Shown here one piece after another: positions 37,473-37,561 of a stretch of DNA of 37,561 nucleotides. Made by a program: the position numbers and the translations under genes. Numbering within the stretch: the first letter of the stretch is position 1; every line of letters begins with the position of its first letter. The stretch is from a virus: positions 1-37,561 of the IMG/VR virus record IMGVR_UViG_3300030098_001864. One strand, 5' to 3'. Below the pieces are notes generated by a model. That model searched no databases, was not told where the DNA came from, and worked only from the letters and a program-made list of their open reading frames with translations.

Positions 37473-37561
37473 TTATTCAGTCGCCTTGGCTGCTGTCTTG
37501 AACGAAGTCCATTCCAAGGTTCGGATGCCTTTGATGTCTTTGATCTTGTCTGCACCAAATC
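37473..37561 (-). CDS. Partial CDS: C-terminus of a variant 188-aa protein
   Basis: The frame enters from the right edge and stops at 37473..37475. It encodes the same C-terminal region as the 188-aa gene up to FKTAAK, then ends ATE instead of SDAK. From 37485 to the edge the DNA is identical to 167..243. This is the other variant of that gene at the contig join, not a separate gene. Confidence 0.8.
   Translation of the reverse strand, partial: FGADKIKDIKGIRTLEWTSFKTAAKATE
37485..37561. repeat. Right copy of the terminal redundancy, second anchor
   Basis: The last 77 bases of the window are identical to 167..243. With the first anchor pair this shows that the left and right ends are two versions of one locus that differ by about 215 bases. 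Confidence 0.93.

Overview
This window looks like the essentially complete genome of a tailed phage, probably a siphovirus-like phage from an uncultured (metagenomic) source. Every gene I accept lies on the minus strand, so transcription runs from high to low coordinates around a circle. The two contig ends are redundant: 1..79 equals 37104..37182 and 167..243 equals 37485..37561. Between those anchors the right end carries an extra 62-codon gene that the left end lacks. The simplest reading is a circular or circularly permuted genome of about 37.1 to 37.3 kb, with two population variants meeting at the assembly break. No integrase, tRNA, CRISPR array, IS or host gene was seen, and no DNA polymerase or obvious endolysin. 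The host cannot be named. A PEP-CTERM-like tail on one phage protein and a lipoprotein signal point to a Gram-negative-type host with an exosortase system (inference).

Layout in transcription order: (1) 37.5 to 34.8 kb plus 0.15 to 0.72 kb: small early genes of unknown function and a C5-cytosine DNA methyltransferase, which contains a long overlapping ORF in another frame. (2) A strong terminator at 34.67 kb, then a DUF1064-type nuclease, small membrane proteins and a lipoprotein (possible lysis or envelope functions). (3) 33.0 to 30.5 kb: a ParB/Srx-like protein, a TET/JBP-type dioxygenase and a TET-associated glycosyltransferase. With the methyltransferase these form a predicted pathway C -> 5mC -> 5hmC -> glycosylated cytosine in phage DNA. 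(4) 30.5 to 27.5 kb: putative small terminase subunit, a PEP-CTERM-like protein, a PP-loop (PAPS-reductase-like) enzyme and the large terminase. (5) 27.5 to 18 kb: a Mu-like head module (gp29-type portal, an acidic repeat protein, a MuF protein with an inserted domain, a protease/scaffold protein, a decoration protein, the major capsid protein and connector proteins). (6) 17.4 to 5.8 kb: the tail module (tail tube, a tail-assembly-chaperone pair joined by a textbook -1 slippery heptamer GGGAAAC, a short tape measure, large tail proteins, receptor-binding-like proteins and a protein with 44 cysteines). (7) 5.8 to 0.94 kb: a metallophosphoesterase, several tiny genes, a probable single-strand annealing protein, SSB, two helix-turn-helix proteins, a DUF1376 protein and a DnaC-like helicase loader, closed by a terminator near 0.84 kb.

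Most genes overlap by ATGA or TAATG or are separated by a few bases, and most have good purine-rich ribosome binding sites; GAAAGGGG recurs in front of early genes. The phage appears to rely on the host polymerase and replicative helicase, while supplying its own loader, SSB and annealing protein, and to protect its DNA by cytosine hypermodification.
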